A stretch of DNA of 38,922 bases from Gammaproteobacteria bacterium (GCA_029882995.1 JAOUJV010000011.1:1-38922), one strand, 5' to 3'. Positions 1 through 8,418 are shown, counted from the stretch's first letter. Notes: generated by a model not told the origin, from the sequence alone. Made by a program: numbers and translations.

Positions 1-1078
1 GAATTACAACGGGGACAACCCTGTCACCATTCTTGTCACCGGAGCGCTCCTGTCTGGCACGCGCTGATCCCTCAACAACCGGCCCTACAATTTCGAGGTG
101 TGACGGGTTAAAGGCCAGTGCAAGATGCACCCGACCGCCTGGTGTCTGAATATTGGATGAAAAACCCATGTGATACTTCACATCACCGGAACGACTGCCG
201 TTATTATTGTTCTTGCCTTCAAACTCAAGAAACAATTCAGAAGGCACTTTACCCATAATGTTGACCAGTACATTCAGGCGGCCACGGTGCGCCATCCCCA
301 AAACGACTTCTTTCACGCCCTGATGACCACAGCGCAAAATGATTTCATCCAGCATTGGGATCAGGCTTTCAGCCCCTTCCAGTGAAAACCGCTTTTGTCC
401 GACGTAACGGGTATGCAAATATTTTTCCAGCCCTTCGGCTGCGGTTACGCGATTCAGTAATCGCTTCTTTTCTTCAGCGGAATATTTCGGTATGCCGCAG
501 GTTCTTTCCAGTTGTTCCTGCAACCAGCGTTTTTCTTCCGTATCAATGATGTGCATATACTCGGCACCTACATTGCCACAGTAGGTGCGCTCCAAAACAT
601 TCAGAATTTCCTTCAGTGGTGCACGCTTAACACCGGAAAGAGAACCTGCGCTAAAAATATTTTCCAGATCGGATTCATTCAAGCCATGATGTTCAAGGTG
701 CATATCCGGCACATCCGGTAACTCACGCCGACCTAACGGATCAAAATTGGCGCGCTGATGACCTCGAAAACGATATGCATTGATAAGTTGTAAAACACGA
801 ATCTGTTTGTCTTCACTGGACAGTGTGCCTGAGTGACAGGGTTTTCTTTGTCGTGACAACTGACGGAAGGATTCACGAATTTCTGAATGGGGTGTATCGA
901 CAGCATAGCCATTCACACGCGGTAAGCTGTCAAAATAATTTCTCCAGCCGGTATCGACTGAAGCCGGATCATGCAAATAATCCTCGTAGAGTTGTTCAAG
1001 ATAAACTGCATTGCCACCCATCAAGCATGAGCTGGCCCATTTTTCCTGTATGGATTTTTTATGCTGTTTTTCTCCCAT
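1..1078 (-). CDS. sucA: 2-oxoglutarate dehydrogenase E1 component, N-terminal part (partial)
   Basis: This is the E1 (thiamine diphosphate) subunit of the 2-oxoglutarate dehydrogenase complex, which decarboxylates 2-oxoglutarate in the TCA cycle. It is absent from the ORF track because it runs off the left edge. Reading the minus strand from the ATG at 1078 gives about 359 open codons. The N-terminus (SSCLMGGNAVYLEQLYEDY) is the typical E1o lipoyl-complex docking region. It is followed by INAYRFRGHQRANFDPLG, RYVGQKRFSLEGAESLIP, VVLGMAHRGRLNVLVN and the FNPSHLEIVGPVVEGSARA stretch, all characteristic of SucA. A GGAG sits just before the ATG. The gene is divergent from slyX. A convincing -35/-10 pair lies about 60 bp upstream and carries a palindrome in its spacer. 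The C-terminal two thirds, and presumably sucB and lpd, lie outside the window. sucCD are about 20 kb away on the same strand, so the suc genes are split. Confidence 0.97.
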   Translation of the reverse strand, partial: MGEKQHKKSIQEKWASSCLMGGNAVYLEQLYEDYLHDPASVDTGWRNYFDSLPRVNGYAVDTPHSEIRESFRQLSRQRKPCHSGTLSSEDKQIRVLQLINAYRFRGHQRANFDPLGRRELPDVPDMHLEHHGLNESDLENIFSAGSLSGVKRAPLKEILNVLERTYCGNVGAEYMHIIDTEEKRWLQEQLERTCGIPKYSAEEKKRLLNRVTAAEGLEKYLHTRYVGQKRFSLEGAESLIPMLDEIILRCGHQGVKEVVLGMAHRGRLNVLVNIMGKVPSELFLEFEGKNNNNGSRSGDVKYHMGFSSNIQTPGGRVHLALAFNPSHLEIVGPVVEGSARARQERSGDKNGDRVVPVVI

Positions 1079-1137
1079 GTCTCCGATCCCGGCTTCCTTT
1101 GGCTCAATCTAGCCTCTATACGGAGTAGGTCGGCCAA

Positions 1138-1166
1138 ATTAGAAAATTCTGCAGAATTTCTTTCAA
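1138..1166 (-). promoter_or_regulatory. sucA promoter with a palindromic operator in the spacer
   Basis: On the minus strand TTGAAA and TCTAAT are separated by exactly 17 bp, each one mismatch from the sigma-70 consensus. The predicted transcript starts about 50 nt before the sucA ATG. The spacer contains a perfect 16-bp palindrome, AAATTCTGCAGAATTT (1144-1159), which fills it apart from one base. The sequence shows the promoter match and the palindrome directly. A bound repressor is inference. Confidence 0.7.
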
Positions 1167-1480
1167 TTTCGGGGGATTAGCATACAAAATGCAGGCTGAT
1201 TCCCTTGCCGGGAACCGGAAACAGGCGAGTCGGTAGATTTAGGGTGTTATTCAGGCCGTTTTTCACATTAGTTTGGCCTGTTCATTGACCAAATGCCGGA
1301 TCATGTCCGGCTTCAGGTCGACACCATTGTCCAGCTCAGGGTTAATGGAAAAACCCGTTTCGGATGCTATTGAACAGAATTATGCCCCTGATTCGTGACT
1401 ATCAGGGTCACTGGCCAGCATGTGTTCAACGGCACCTGTCATCGCTGGACTGTCTTTACGCCTCGATTGTTAATTAAGGA

Positions 1481-1486
1481 TATAAT
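1481..1486 (+). promoter_or_regulatory. Possible -10 element for slyX
   Basis: A perfect TATAAT lies 30 bp before the slyX ATG. No good -35 hexamer is present at 16-18 bp, so only the -10 is supported. Confidence 0.35.
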
Positions 1487-1515
1487 AACGGCGCAACGTC
1501 TTTGGCTATAAGAGA

Positions 1516-1728
1516 ATGAGCAGTATGGAAAACCGTGTAATTGAACTGGAAACCCGCCTTTCGTTTCAGGAAGACACAATCCACCAGCTGAACGAGGTGA
1601 TCACGCGTCAACAGAATCAAATCGATTTGTTACAGGAACAGGTTGATGACCTTAAAAAACGGGTTCAGACAGTACAGACTTCAAACATAAAAGACGAATC
1701 AGAAGAAACACCACCACCGCATTATTAG
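1516..1728 (+). CDS. slyX: SlyX family protein
   Basis: This is a 70-residue, almost entirely coiled-coil protein. Heptad-like Leu/Ile/Val positions run through residues 5-52, followed by a short acidic tail ending in PPPHY, the hallmark of SlyX. Its length matches the family (about 70-75 residues). The molecular role of SlyX is unknown; in E. coli it is encoded near slyD. The start at 1516 follows an AGAGA stretch; an in-frame ATG at 1525 would give a 67-residue protein and is possible. It is transcribed alone, divergent from sucA and convergent with the zinc-ribbon gene to its right. Confidence 0.93.
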   Translation: MSSMENRVIELETRLSFQEDTIHQLNEVITRQQNQIDLLQEQVDDLKKRVQTVQTSNIKDESEETPPPHY

Positions 1729-1764
1729 AAATTCAGATAACCACGGTAACTATTGAAATCATGG

Positions 1765-2325
1765 TTAATCATGATAATAAAAATAGTCCCATTCACTGCC
1801 AGTCATTTTCCGCAAAGCTGACATTAATTCATCTGATGGCACTGCCTCATTTGGAAAAACATTATTTACCTCAATAAAAAAACTGGCCACACCGGCTGAA
1901 TGACGCCAGTTCAGATCTTGTGCTTTCCCGGTAAATCCACATTCAGGACATGACAACTGAACATCCTTTTCCTTTTGCCATTGCGCTACCACATCTGTTT
2001 TAGAGGAAATTTCCTTGCGACAAGAGGAACAACGCGGGTTGTTAGTGTGTTTTGATGTTATCAGAAGCGGGCCATTTTCTGGTTGAAGAAAACGAATATA
2101 ACAAAATGGTTTATCTTCTTCTGTTGGTGCCAATTCCACACTTGGTGAACAACCCAGAAAAATAATTAATTGCAGAAAATCATCTCCCGCAAGATAACTG
2201 TTTGCCTCCTTATCCAGCGGTGCATCAATAAACCTTAACTGGTGTAATGCGTGTTGCAATGCCTTTGCATCCGGCAATTCATGACAATCTGGTGGATGCA
2301 GGATGAGGCTTTTATTCTTTATCAT
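1765..2325 (-). CDS. Conserved hypothetical protein with a zinc-ribbon
   Basis: A 186-residue soluble protein of unknown function. Residues 99-102 (CSSC) and 126-129 (CPEC) form a two-CxxC zinc-ribbon pattern, with a further small-residue-rich knuckle (GFTGKA) right after. The C-terminus is aromatic (WDYFYYHD). No signal peptide or membrane segment is visible. The start codon overlaps the stop of the upstream SCO gene by 4 bp (ATGA), so the two are probably translationally coupled, and a link to copper handling or cytochrome oxidase assembly is possible. I do not recognise a named family and give no function. Confidence 0.8.
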   Translation of the reverse strand: MIKNKSLILHPPDCHELPDAKALQHALHQLRFIDAPLDKEANSYLAGDDFLQLIIFLGCSPSVELAPTEEDKPFCYIRFLQPENGPLLITSKHTNNPRCSSCRKEISSKTDVVAQWQKEKDVQLSCPECGFTGKAQDLNWRHSAGVASFFIEVNNVFPNEAVPSDELMSALRKMTGSEWDYFYYHD

Positions 2326-3008
2326 TTGGGTGGTGCAATTCTGGCCAACGTCTGAACAAGGTTATCCGCTTCTATTGGCGGTGAAAAACTGGCAAAAAGC
2401 TCGCCTTTGGGTGATATCAATAAAACCGAACCGGAATGTTTTATTTCCAGCATGGGTTTTTTCATACCGGCATGATTACTGTGATCCATTTGGCTCATAT
2501 CATGATCATTGGCCATGGGTTCTGACATATGAAACAAACCCAGATCTTTTGTCAGGTCAGATATATTGTCCATCGGGCCGGTAAGACCGATGAAATCCCT
2601 GTTAAACGATCCTGTAAACTGATTCAGTTTTTCCGGTGTATCGTTTTCCGGATCAATGGTTAATAAAACAAAACTAATATCCTTCATGCCCAGTCTTTCG
2701 AACTGCTGTGCCGCCAGTTTGAATGCAGTCATGGTCGGCGGGCAAATATCCGGACAACTGGTGTAACCGGCAAACAGTAATGTCCATTTCCCCTGCAAGT
2801 TTTGTTCGGTAAATTTGTTCCGGTTATGGTCTGTTAATAAAAATGGCAGAATCGGTTTGGGTGGTGACAGGATCGTGGCATGCTGGAAATTATCAACACC
2901 GGCAGGTTGTGTCCCGCCGGTAAACAGCTTCATGGTCAAGACCAGCATCACGCCAACAAAACCAATAAGAATAAAAGGGAAATACAGCTTGAACTTCTGT
3001 GATGACAT
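2322..3008 (-). CDS. SCO1/SenC family copper chaperone
   Basis: SCO proteins are membrane-anchored thioredoxin-fold proteins that deliver copper to, or reduce, the CuA site of cytochrome oxidase. From the preferred start the protein has an N-terminal membrane anchor (residues 8-29), the copper motif CPDIC (C85, C89) inside FAGYTSCPDICPP, the family sequence LLTIDPENDTP, and the conserved His of the HSGSVLLI segment (H191). An unusual His/Met-rich stretch, about residues 165-182 (HDMSQMDHSNHAGM), lies between the strand-helix core and that His. The ORF track start at 3059 lies inside a hairpin. I place the start at the ATG at 3008, preceded by AGGCGG. The gene follows clpB and overlaps the next gene by 4 bp. 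Confidence 0.93.
   Translation of the reverse strand: MSSQKFKLYFPFILIGFVGVMLVLTMKLFTGGTQPAGVDNFQHATILSPPKPILPFLLTDHNRNKFTEQNLQGKWTLLFAGYTSCPDICPPTMTAFKLAAQQFERLGMKDISFVLLTIDPENDTPEKLNQFTGSFNRDFIGLTGPMDNISDLTKDLGLFHMSEPMANDHDMSQMDHSNHAGMKKPMLEIKHSGSVLLISPKGELFASFSPPIEADNLVQTLARIAPPK
2463..2516 (-). other. His/Met-rich insertion in the SCO protein
   Basis: The segment encodes a stretch with five Met and four His in about eighteen residues, including DHDMSQMDHSNHAGM. It resembles the Met/His metal-binding stretches of periplasmic copper-resistance proteins such as CopA/PcoA and lies next to the catalytic His of the SCO fold. A role as an extra Cu(I)/Cu(II) site is inference. Confidence 0.6.
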
Positions 3009-3042
3009 TTTAATACCGCCTGAAAATTTCTGTTTTGTTATC

Positions 3043-3069
3043 AATAGGGCCAGTGACACTGACCCTATT
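3043..3069 (-). terminator. Hairpin between clpB and the SCO gene
   Basis: AATAGGG and CCCTATT (7 bp) enclose CAGTG and CACTG with one mismatch between the stem blocks, giving a 27-nt near-perfect palindrome. It begins 13 nt after the clpB stop codon on the minus strand. No T-tract follows, so it may attenuate or stabilise the clpB message rather than act as a classical terminator. Confidence 0.5.
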
Positions 3070-3082
3070 ATACTATGCAGAT

Positions 3083-5680
3083 TTACGCGGCGGCGGCGTT
3101 TTTATCGCCTTTCTTGAAAATAATATTGTCACCTTCAACATCAACACGAATCGTCTGACCCGGCTCAAAGGTGCCGGACAGTATTTCCTGTGCCAACGGG
3201 TTTTCGATTAACTGCTGGATTGCGCGCTTCAATGGACGTGCACCATAGACCGGGTCAAAACCGGCTTCACTGATTTTATCCAGCGCTGCTTCTGATAATG
3301 TCAGTCCCATATCACGTTCCTTGAGACGGTTACGCAGGAAACCAACCTGTATATCCGCAATAGCATGGATTTGTTCCCTGCCCAACGGATGGAACACAAC
3401 AGATTCATCAACACGGTTAATGAATTCCGGACGGAAATGCTGACCCACTACTTCCATGACCGCACTTTTCATTTGATCATAATTTTCTTCACCTGCCAGT
3501 GTCTGAATCATTTCAGATCCCAGATTTGAAGTCATCACAATCACGGTATTACGAAAATCAACGGTACGTCCCTGACCATCAGTCAGGCGACCGTCATCGA
3601 GTACTTGCAATAAAACATTAAACACATCGGTATGTGCCTTTTCGATTTCATCCAGCAGGATCACGGAATAAGGTTTGCGACGTACAGTTTCGGTCAAATA
3701 ACCACCTTCTTCATAACCCACATAACCGGGTGGTGCGCCAATTAAGCGTGCCACTGAATGTTTTTCCATAAATTCGGACATGTCGATACGCACCATGGCT
3801 TCTTCGGTATCAAACATGAATGAGGCCAATGCCTTGCACAGTTCGGTTTTACCTACACCGGTAGGACCAAGAAACAGGAACGAACCATTCGGGCGATTCG
3901 GGTCGGAAAGACCGGCACGTGAGCGACGAATTGCATCACTCACTGCGCGCACGGCCTCATCCTGACCGACAACACGTGTATGCAGTGCCTCTTCCATGCG
4001 TAACAATTTGTCGCGCTCCCCTTCCAGCATTTTGGAAACCGGGATACCGGTCCATTTGGATACGACTTCCGCAATTTCTTCATCTGTCACCTTGTTGCGT
4101 AACAGTTTCTTTTCATGCATTTCGGCCTGCGCTGCCATATCGAGTTCTTTTTCGAGCTCCGGAATACGACCATATTGCAGTTCAGACATGCGTGCCAGAT
4201 CTCCGGCGCGACGTGCTGTTTCCATATCCAGACGTGCACGCTCCAGTTCTTCCTTGATGTGTTGTGTACCTTGCAAGGAAGCCTTCTCAGCCTTCCAGAC
4301 TTCATCCAGATCAGAATATTCCTTTTCCAGATGACTGACTTCATCATCAAGAACAGCCAAACGCTTTTTGGATGCTTCGTCTGACTCTTTCTTTAACGCC
4401 TCACGTTCAATCTTCAACTGAATCAAACGGCGATCCAGTTTATCCATGTCTTCCGGCTTGGAATCGATCTCGATACGTAAACGGCTGGCTGCCTCATCCA
4501 CCAGGTCAATCGCCTTGTCCGGCAGATTACGATCAGTAATATAACGATGCGATAACATGGCCGCAGCGACAATCGCCGGATCGGTCACATCAACACCGTG
4601 ATGCACTTCGTATTTTTCTTTCAGTCCACGCAGAATGGCAATGGTATCTTCAACGGAAGGTTCATCAACCAATACTTTCTGGAATCGACGCTCCAGTGCA
4701 GCATCCTTTTCAATAAACTTGCGATATTCATCCAGTGTGGTCGCGCCGACACAATGCAGTTCTCCACGAGCCAGTGCCGGCTTTAACATATTGCCGGCAT
4801 CCATAGCACCTTCGGCCTTACCAGCACCAACCATGGTATGCAGTTCATCAATAAATAAAATTATCTGTCCTTCCTGTTTGGCCAGATCATTCAGTACTGC
4901 CTTTAATCTTTCTTCAAACTCACCACGGAATTTGGCACCAGCAATCAGCGCACCGAGATCAAGTGATAACAGGCGTTTGTTTTTTAATCCTTCCGGTACT
5001 TCACCATTAATAATGCGTTGCGCCAGCCCTTCAACAATCGCGGTTTTACCGACACCGGGCTCACCAATCAACACCGGGTTATTTTTTGTGCGACGTTGCA
5101 ATACCTGAATGGTGCGACGAATTTCATCATCACGCCCAATCACGGGATCGAGTTTGCCCTGCTCGGCACGTTCGGTTAAATCAATAGTGTATTTATCGAG
5201 CGCCTGACGCATGTCTTCGGCATTCGGATCTTCCACACGCTGGCCTCCGCGCATCTCTTCGATCGCCTTTTCAATCAGGCTTTTGCTGGCACCGCTTTTG
5301 CGCAACAGCTCACCGACCTGACATTTATCATCGACCACAGCCAGTACAAACAACTCACTGGAGATATATTGATCCTTACGCTGTTGTGCCAGTTTGTCGG
5401 TCATATTGAGTAACCGACCCATATCACTGGAAAGGTGTATATCACCTGCTGCACCACTGACCGATGGCAAGTGATCGAGTGCATCACCCAGCTGGGAACG
5501 CAGGCTATTAATATTTACATCGGATTTCACCAGTAACTGGCGTGTTGTACCGCCTTCCTGATCCAGTAAGGCGGTCATCAGGTGTACCGGTTCTATAAAT
5601 TGATTATCACGTCCAACCGCCAGACTCTGGGCATCGGCAATGGCCATCTGGAACTTACTGGTCAGTCTATCCATTCTCAT
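3083..5680 (-). CDS. clpB: ATP-dependent disaggregase ClpB
   Basis: ClpB is the hexameric Hsp100 AAA+ chaperone that, with DnaK, extracts polypeptides from aggregates. At 865 residues it is full length. In order: the N-terminal substrate domain (1-150), AAA-1 with Walker [10 protein letters not shown] (about 206) and Walker B ILFIDELH, the M-domain coiled coil (about 410-525), and AAA-2 with Walker [11 protein letters not shown] and Walker B VILLDEIE. The pore-loop motif [13 protein letters not shown] and the C-terminal sensor-2 GARPLKR are present. There is no ClpP-binding tripeptide, as expected for ClpB. The start [11 protein letters not shown] is the family N-terminus. A sigma-32-like promoter lies just upstream. 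In E. coli clpB follows rluD-yfiH; here it has moved away from that group. Confidence 0.98.
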   Translation of the reverse strand: MRMDRLTSKFQMAIADAQSLAVGRDNQFIEPVHLMTALLDQEGGTTRQLLVKSDVNINSLRSQLGDALDHLPSVSGAAGDIHLSSDMGRLLNMTDKLAQQRKDQYISSELFVLAVVDDKCQVGELLRKSGASKSLIEKAIEEMRGGQRVEDPNAEDMRQALDKYTIDLTERAEQGKLDPVIGRDDEIRRTIQVLQRRTKNNPVLIGEPGVGKTAIVEGLAQRIINGEVPEGLKNKRLLSLDLGALIAGAKFRGEFEERLKAVLNDLAKQEGQIILFIDELHTMVGAGKAEGAMDAGNMLKPALARGELHCVGATTLDEYRKFIEKDAALERRFQKVLVDEPSVEDTIAILRGLKEKYEVHHGVDVTDPAIVAAAMLSHRYITDRNLPDKAIDLVDEAASRLRIEIDSKPEDMDKLDRRLIQLKIEREALKKESDEASKKRLAVLDDEVSHLEKEYSDLDEVWKAEKASLQGTQHIKEELERARLDMETARRAGDLARMSELQYGRIPELEKELDMAAQAEMHEKKLLRNKVTDEEIAEVVSKWTGIPVSKMLEGERDKLLRMEEALHTRVVGQDEAVRAVSDAIRRSRAGLSDPNRPNGSFLFLGPTGVGKTELCKALASFMFDTEEAMVRIDMSEFMEKHSVARLIGAPPGYVGYEEGGYLTETVRRKPYSVILLDEIEKAHTDVFNVLLQVLDDGRLTDGQGRTVDFRNTVIVMTSNLGSEMIQTLAGEENYDQMKSAVMEVVGQHFRPEFINRVDESVVFHPLGREQIHAIADIQVGFLRNRLKERDMGLTLSEAALDKISEAGFDPVYGARPLKRAIQQLIENPLAQEILSGTFEPGQTIRVDVEGDNIIFKKGDKNAAAA

Positions 5681-5722
5681 AAGTCGTTATCCCCTTGAGG
5701 AAATTTTTATACATTACCCATA

Positions 5723-5750
5723 AGATAGGGGCAGATTGGCATGTTTCAAA
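5723..5750 (-). promoter_or_regulatory. Heat-shock (sigma-32 type) promoter of clpB
   Basis: On the minus strand TTTGAAA is followed after 12 nt by CCCCTATCT, close to the sigma-32 pattern CTTGAAA / CCCCATNT with spacing in the accepted range. It lies about 40 bp before the clpB ATG in an otherwise empty 139-bp gap, and clpB is a standard RpoH target. Confidence 0.75.
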
Positions 5751-5819
5751 CATTTTCTGCTCTCATTGCACTTCTCCGTCAGGGAAAATTCAGAGATCAG
5801 ACGAGCAAATAGCCTTTAT

Positions 5820-6515
5820 TCAAGGCCTTACCTTCCGATCAATGATTTCAGCCAGTTTTTCAAGACAGCGATCAATATCCGAGCTATCACAGTGCATTAC
5901 CGGGAAAGTCTGGATAAATGCATGACTGCGCTTGTATACAGCGGGCAATACATGCCCCATCCCGGCAATACCTGAAATATGAAACGGAAAAACAGGTACA
6001 CCGGCGAGGGCTGATAATCGCACAGCACCTGCCTTGGGTTTTCTTGGTGGATCAGTCGGCAGGTGCAATTTGCCATGTGGAAAAATTACAATCACCTCCC
6101 CGGCTTTCAGGTGGTTCAGTGCTTCACGAAAGGCAATCTCGGGGCGAGAATCACGATCAACCGGAATACATTGGGTAATACGAAAAAACCAGCGCAATCC
6201 AAAACGTTCATATTCTTCACGTGCCACCATAAAGCGCAAGGGGCGTTTCACACACGCACCTATTAGTAGTGGATCGAGGCCGGAGATATGATTTGCAACA
6301 ATAATGGCGCCGCCTGTTTCCGGTAACTGGATTGGCTCATGGTTAAGTCGATGGTATTTGTAACAAAGCAAACGATTCAATCCATCCAGCCGATTTACCC
6401 ATTTGCCACCCCAGTCGGTTTGATTGGCCTGTTCACAGGCAAGGCGCAATTTGTGGAGCAGGAACCACAGGATTAAAACAAGGAAAAACAGGAATAAATA
6501 GATTTCCATTTTCAA
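5820..6515 (-). CDS. 1-acyl-sn-glycerol-3-phosphate acyltransferase family protein (PlsC-like)
   Basis: A member of the lysophospholipid acyltransferase superfamily, which transfers acyl chains to lysophospholipids at the inner membrane. One N-terminal membrane segment (residues 3-22) precedes the fold. Motif I is NHISGLDPLLIGA (HX4D). Motif II is in FRITQCIPVDRDSR. Motif III reads FPHGKLHLP instead of the usual FPEG, so the conserved Glu is replaced by His. The C-terminal VPVFPFHISG matches motif IV. It starts 4 bp after the def stop codon and is probably co-transcribed with def and gcvR. Given the motif III change it may use a substrate other than lysophosphatidate. Confidence 0.85.
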   Translation of the reverse strand: MKMEIYLFLFFLVLILWFLLHKLRLACEQANQTDWGGKWVNRLDGLNRLLCYKYHRLNHEPIQLPETGGAIIVANHISGLDPLLIGACVKRPLRFMVAREEYERFGLRWFFRITQCIPVDRDSRPEIAFREALNHLKAGEVIVIFPHGKLHLPTDPPRKPKAGAVRLSALAGVPVFPFHISGIAGMGHVLPAVYKRSHAFIQTFPVMHCDSSDIDRCLEKLAEIIDRKVRP

Positions 6516-6519
6516 TGAT

Positions 6520-7023
6520 TTATTTTTTATAAACCTTGCGTCTGAACAGATCCTTTTTACGACTTACCAGACGATCAAGAAACAATAAACCATCCAGATG
6601 ATCAATTTCATGCTGTACTGCACGGGCTTCATAACCTTCACACTCAAATTCCCTTTTAATACCATGCTCATCTAATGCTTCCAGCTTTATTTTTTCAGCA
6701 CGCATAACATTACCGGTATAATCCGGCACTGACATACATCCCTCACGCCCTATCTTGTAGCCTTCCCATTCTGTGATTTCCGGATTAACAAGAATCATGC
6801 AACCATTGTGTTTTATTTTTGGTTTGCCAGATACATCAACAATCACAATACGTTCAAAACGTGCAACCTGTGGGGCTGCAATCCCGACACCACCCGGCCC
6901 TGCCCGCATGGCTTCCTCAAGATCGGTAATAAAAGAGCGTAATACATCATCAAATACCACTACTTCATTTGATATTTGTTTCAAACGCTCATCCGGATAT
7001 TTCAGAATCTCAAGCAACGGCAT
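6520..7023 (-). CDS. def: Peptide deformylase
   Basis: This enzyme removes the N-formyl group from nascent proteins and uses Fe2+ or Zn2+. All three family motifs are present: GVGIAAPQ (residues 45-52; usual GxGLAAPQ), EGCMSVP (metal ligand C96; usual EGCLS) and HEIDHLDG (H138 and H142 as ligands, E139 as catalytic base). Its 167 residues fit the family. It is not next to fmt as in many bacteria, but lies 11 bp after gcvR and 4 bp before the acyltransferase, so it is likely part of a gcvR-def-plsC operon. The start MPLLEILKYPD is typical. No strong ribosome-binding site is visible, so coupling to gcvR translation is plausible. Confidence 0.97.
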   Translation of the reverse strand: MPLLEILKYPDERLKQISNEVVVFDDVLRSFITDLEEAMRAGPGGVGIAAPQVARFERIVIVDVSGKPKIKHNGCMILVNPEITEWEGYKIGREGCMSVPDYTGNVMRAEKIKLEALDEHGIKREFECEGYEARAVQHEIDHLDGLLFLDRLVSRKKDLFRRKVYKK

Positions 7024-7034
7024 GACAAGAACGC

Positions 7035-7556
7035 TTACCCAATCAGGGTTTCAATTTCTTCAACATCAACATCAATACCTTCGGTGCGCAAGGCTTCCAG
7101 TGCTGTTCGCAAGGCTTCTATACCATCCTCGGCCAACCCTTCCATATACATAATATAAATTGGCTTATCTTCGGTACCACCGACATCCGATTCCAGATCC
7201 AGAATATTCATTCCTGATTCAGATAACACACCGGTTACCTGTGCCACAATCCCGGCACGATCAGCGCCAAAAACGGTTACCCGTACGTTCGGTTCTACAT
7301 GCTGATGTAACCTGCCTTCAATTGAATCAATGTGCACATGTAACTCCAGTTTTTCCGCTACCGGTTTTACAATTTTTTCCAGATCAGTCTCCGTACCATC
7401 CAGACTCGTCATCATCATCATGGTGAAATTACCACCCAGTCGCATCATTGATGTTTCACCCAGATGACAACCCCCCTTGTACAATGCGTTAGTCACCTGC
7501 GCCACAATACCGGATTGATCATTTCCAATGAGATTGAGCATGAACCAGTTACTCAT
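7035..7556 (-). CDS. gcvR: Glycine cleavage system transcriptional repressor-like protein (double ACT domain)
   Basis: The 173-residue protein contains two ACT domains. The first runs from MLNLIGNDQSGIVAQVTNAL (residues 6-80), the second from RVTVFGADRAGIVAQVTGVL (about 92-168). This is the layout of GcvR, which in E. coli binds GcvA and represses the glycine cleavage operon when glycine is low. GcvR has no DNA-binding domain and none is seen here. The ATG is preceded by AGAGGAA. It heads a probable operon with def. No gcvA or gcvTHP is in the window, so the regulatory partner is inferred from the family only. Confidence 0.88.
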   Translation of the reverse strand: MSNWFMLNLIGNDQSGIVAQVTNALYKGGCHLGETSMMRLGGNFTMMMMTSLDGTETDLEKIVKPVAEKLELHVHIDSIEGRLHQHVEPNVRVTVFGADRAGIVAQVTGVLSESGMNILDLESDVGGTEDKPIYIMYMEGLAEDGIEALRTALEALRTEGIDVDVEEIETLIG

Positions 7557-7703
7557 GACAGATTCCTCTTTTACGGGGTTATTTGAATACTAATCTTGAG
7601 GGGTATCGGGGAATAAATCAAATCTTGCCCTGTAACTCCATTTTGACAGGATATACAAGACAGAATTTCCCGAGTTTGATATCAGAGTATGATATGTATT
7701 ACT

Positions 7704-7726
7704 CCTTCCTCCTGAATGGAGGAAGG
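7704..7726. other. Perfect 9-bp hairpin in the gcvR/SET-gene gap
   Basis: CCTTCCTCC and GGAGGAAGG flank the 5-nt loop TGAAT. It lies after the SET-gene stop codon and about 150 bp before gcvR, with no T-tract on either strand. It could be a weak terminator for the SET gene or a leader structure of gcvR. An overlapping alternative pairing (TACTCC with GGAGTA near 7734-7739) is also possible. Confidence 0.45.
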
Positions 7727-7772
7727 TTAGGCGGGAGTATAAGAGCGATCAAAACCTGCCCGAGAATTACAT

Positions 7773-8387
7773 CTACCGCCTTAACTGTCGTACATTATTT
7801 TGTGCAATGTATTTCAGATTTTTTACTGAACGATATTCATTTTTACCGGAAAGGAAAGCCCGTATTTCCTCTCTTGTTACGGTATCTACAATATCCCATA
7901 ACGGTTGTTTGACGCCTTGTAAATTTTTTATCGCCTCAAGTACTTTTAAATCCCATGTCTCGGCGTAATTGTCAACGTCTGATGGTAATAATGTTTTCCT
8001 GCAATCAATACATCCACAGTTAATATCTATTGGATAGGGAATATTAAATAACCCGTATTCATCTGTAATTTCTTCATCTGGCAGAATATCCCTGATAGCA
8101 ACTTCGAATCCATAACCGGTACTCATGGAATTACATTCACACCGGTGGTTAACATATTTTGCGTGGTCCCAACTGACAATGCGTATCCCACGTTCATCAA
8201 TATAGGAAAATTTTTCAACAATCTCACGGTATGCCTTATCCAGCTTCCTGAATTTATATTTCGATATTTCTATCTCAAGGTTATCTTTGACATACACAAT
8301 AGTTCCTTTTGGAATGATTGCTGTTGCAAAAACACCATAACCGATTTCATCACTTACATATCTGAGTTCAGTATCAGGATGTATCAC
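7773..8387 (-). CDS. SET-domain protein (putative protein-lysine methyltransferase)
   Basis: SET domains transfer methyl groups from S-adenosylmethionine to lysine side chains. The core motifs are visible in order: IGYGVFATAIIPKGTIVY (SET-N, AdoMet contact), YVNHRCECNSM (pseudoknot NHxCxxN), DEEITDEYGLF (ExxxDY) and a post-SET cysteine cluster, CGCIDCRKTLL. The C-terminal 70 residues are helical and charged. The ORF track start (8441) lies inside the upstream terminator. The GTG at 8387, directly preceded by GGGGGA, is better and gives about 204 residues. It is isolated, with its own terminator in front, and no substrate gene stands beside it. Bacterial SET proteins are often of uncertain substrate; I infer none. 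Confidence 0.85.
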   Translation of the reverse strand: MIHPDTELRYVSDEIGYGVFATAIIPKGTIVYVKDNLEIEISKYKFRKLDKAYREIVEKFSYIDERGIRIVSWDHAKYVNHRCECNSMSTGYGFEVAIRDILPDEEITDEYGLFNIPYPIDINCGCIDCRKTLLPSDVDNYAETWDLKVLEAIKNLQGVKQPLWDIVDTVTREEIRAFLSGKNEYRSVKNLKYIAQNNVRQLRR

Positions 8388-8418
8388 GCTTCCCCCTATT
8401 TTGTAATTATTAATTAAC

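Larger units (their letters stand above)
1079..1515. other. Intergenic region between divergent sucA and slyX
   Basis: This 437-bp stretch carries no convincing gene. It contains the sucA promoter, a -10-like TATAAT ahead of slyX, a small palindrome (ccggatcatgtccgg near 1297-1311) and an inverted repeat CAGGCC/GGCCTG around 1252-1281. On the minus strand there are two short reading segments in the same frame, separated by one TAA. They have protein-like composition but no family I recognise, and may be decayed coding sequence. Confidence 0.5.

Noticed and set aside
1260-1445. Two in-frame minus-strand segments divided by a TAA between slyX and sucA, as a possible pseudogene
   Set aside because: The composition is somewhat protein-like (IASETGFSINPELDNG...), but I recognise no family and the length is short, so a pseudogene call is not supported.
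4635-5108. 157-residue plus-strand ORF inside clpB
   Set aside because: Antisense shadow of clpB, with Ser/Ala-rich low-complexity composition.
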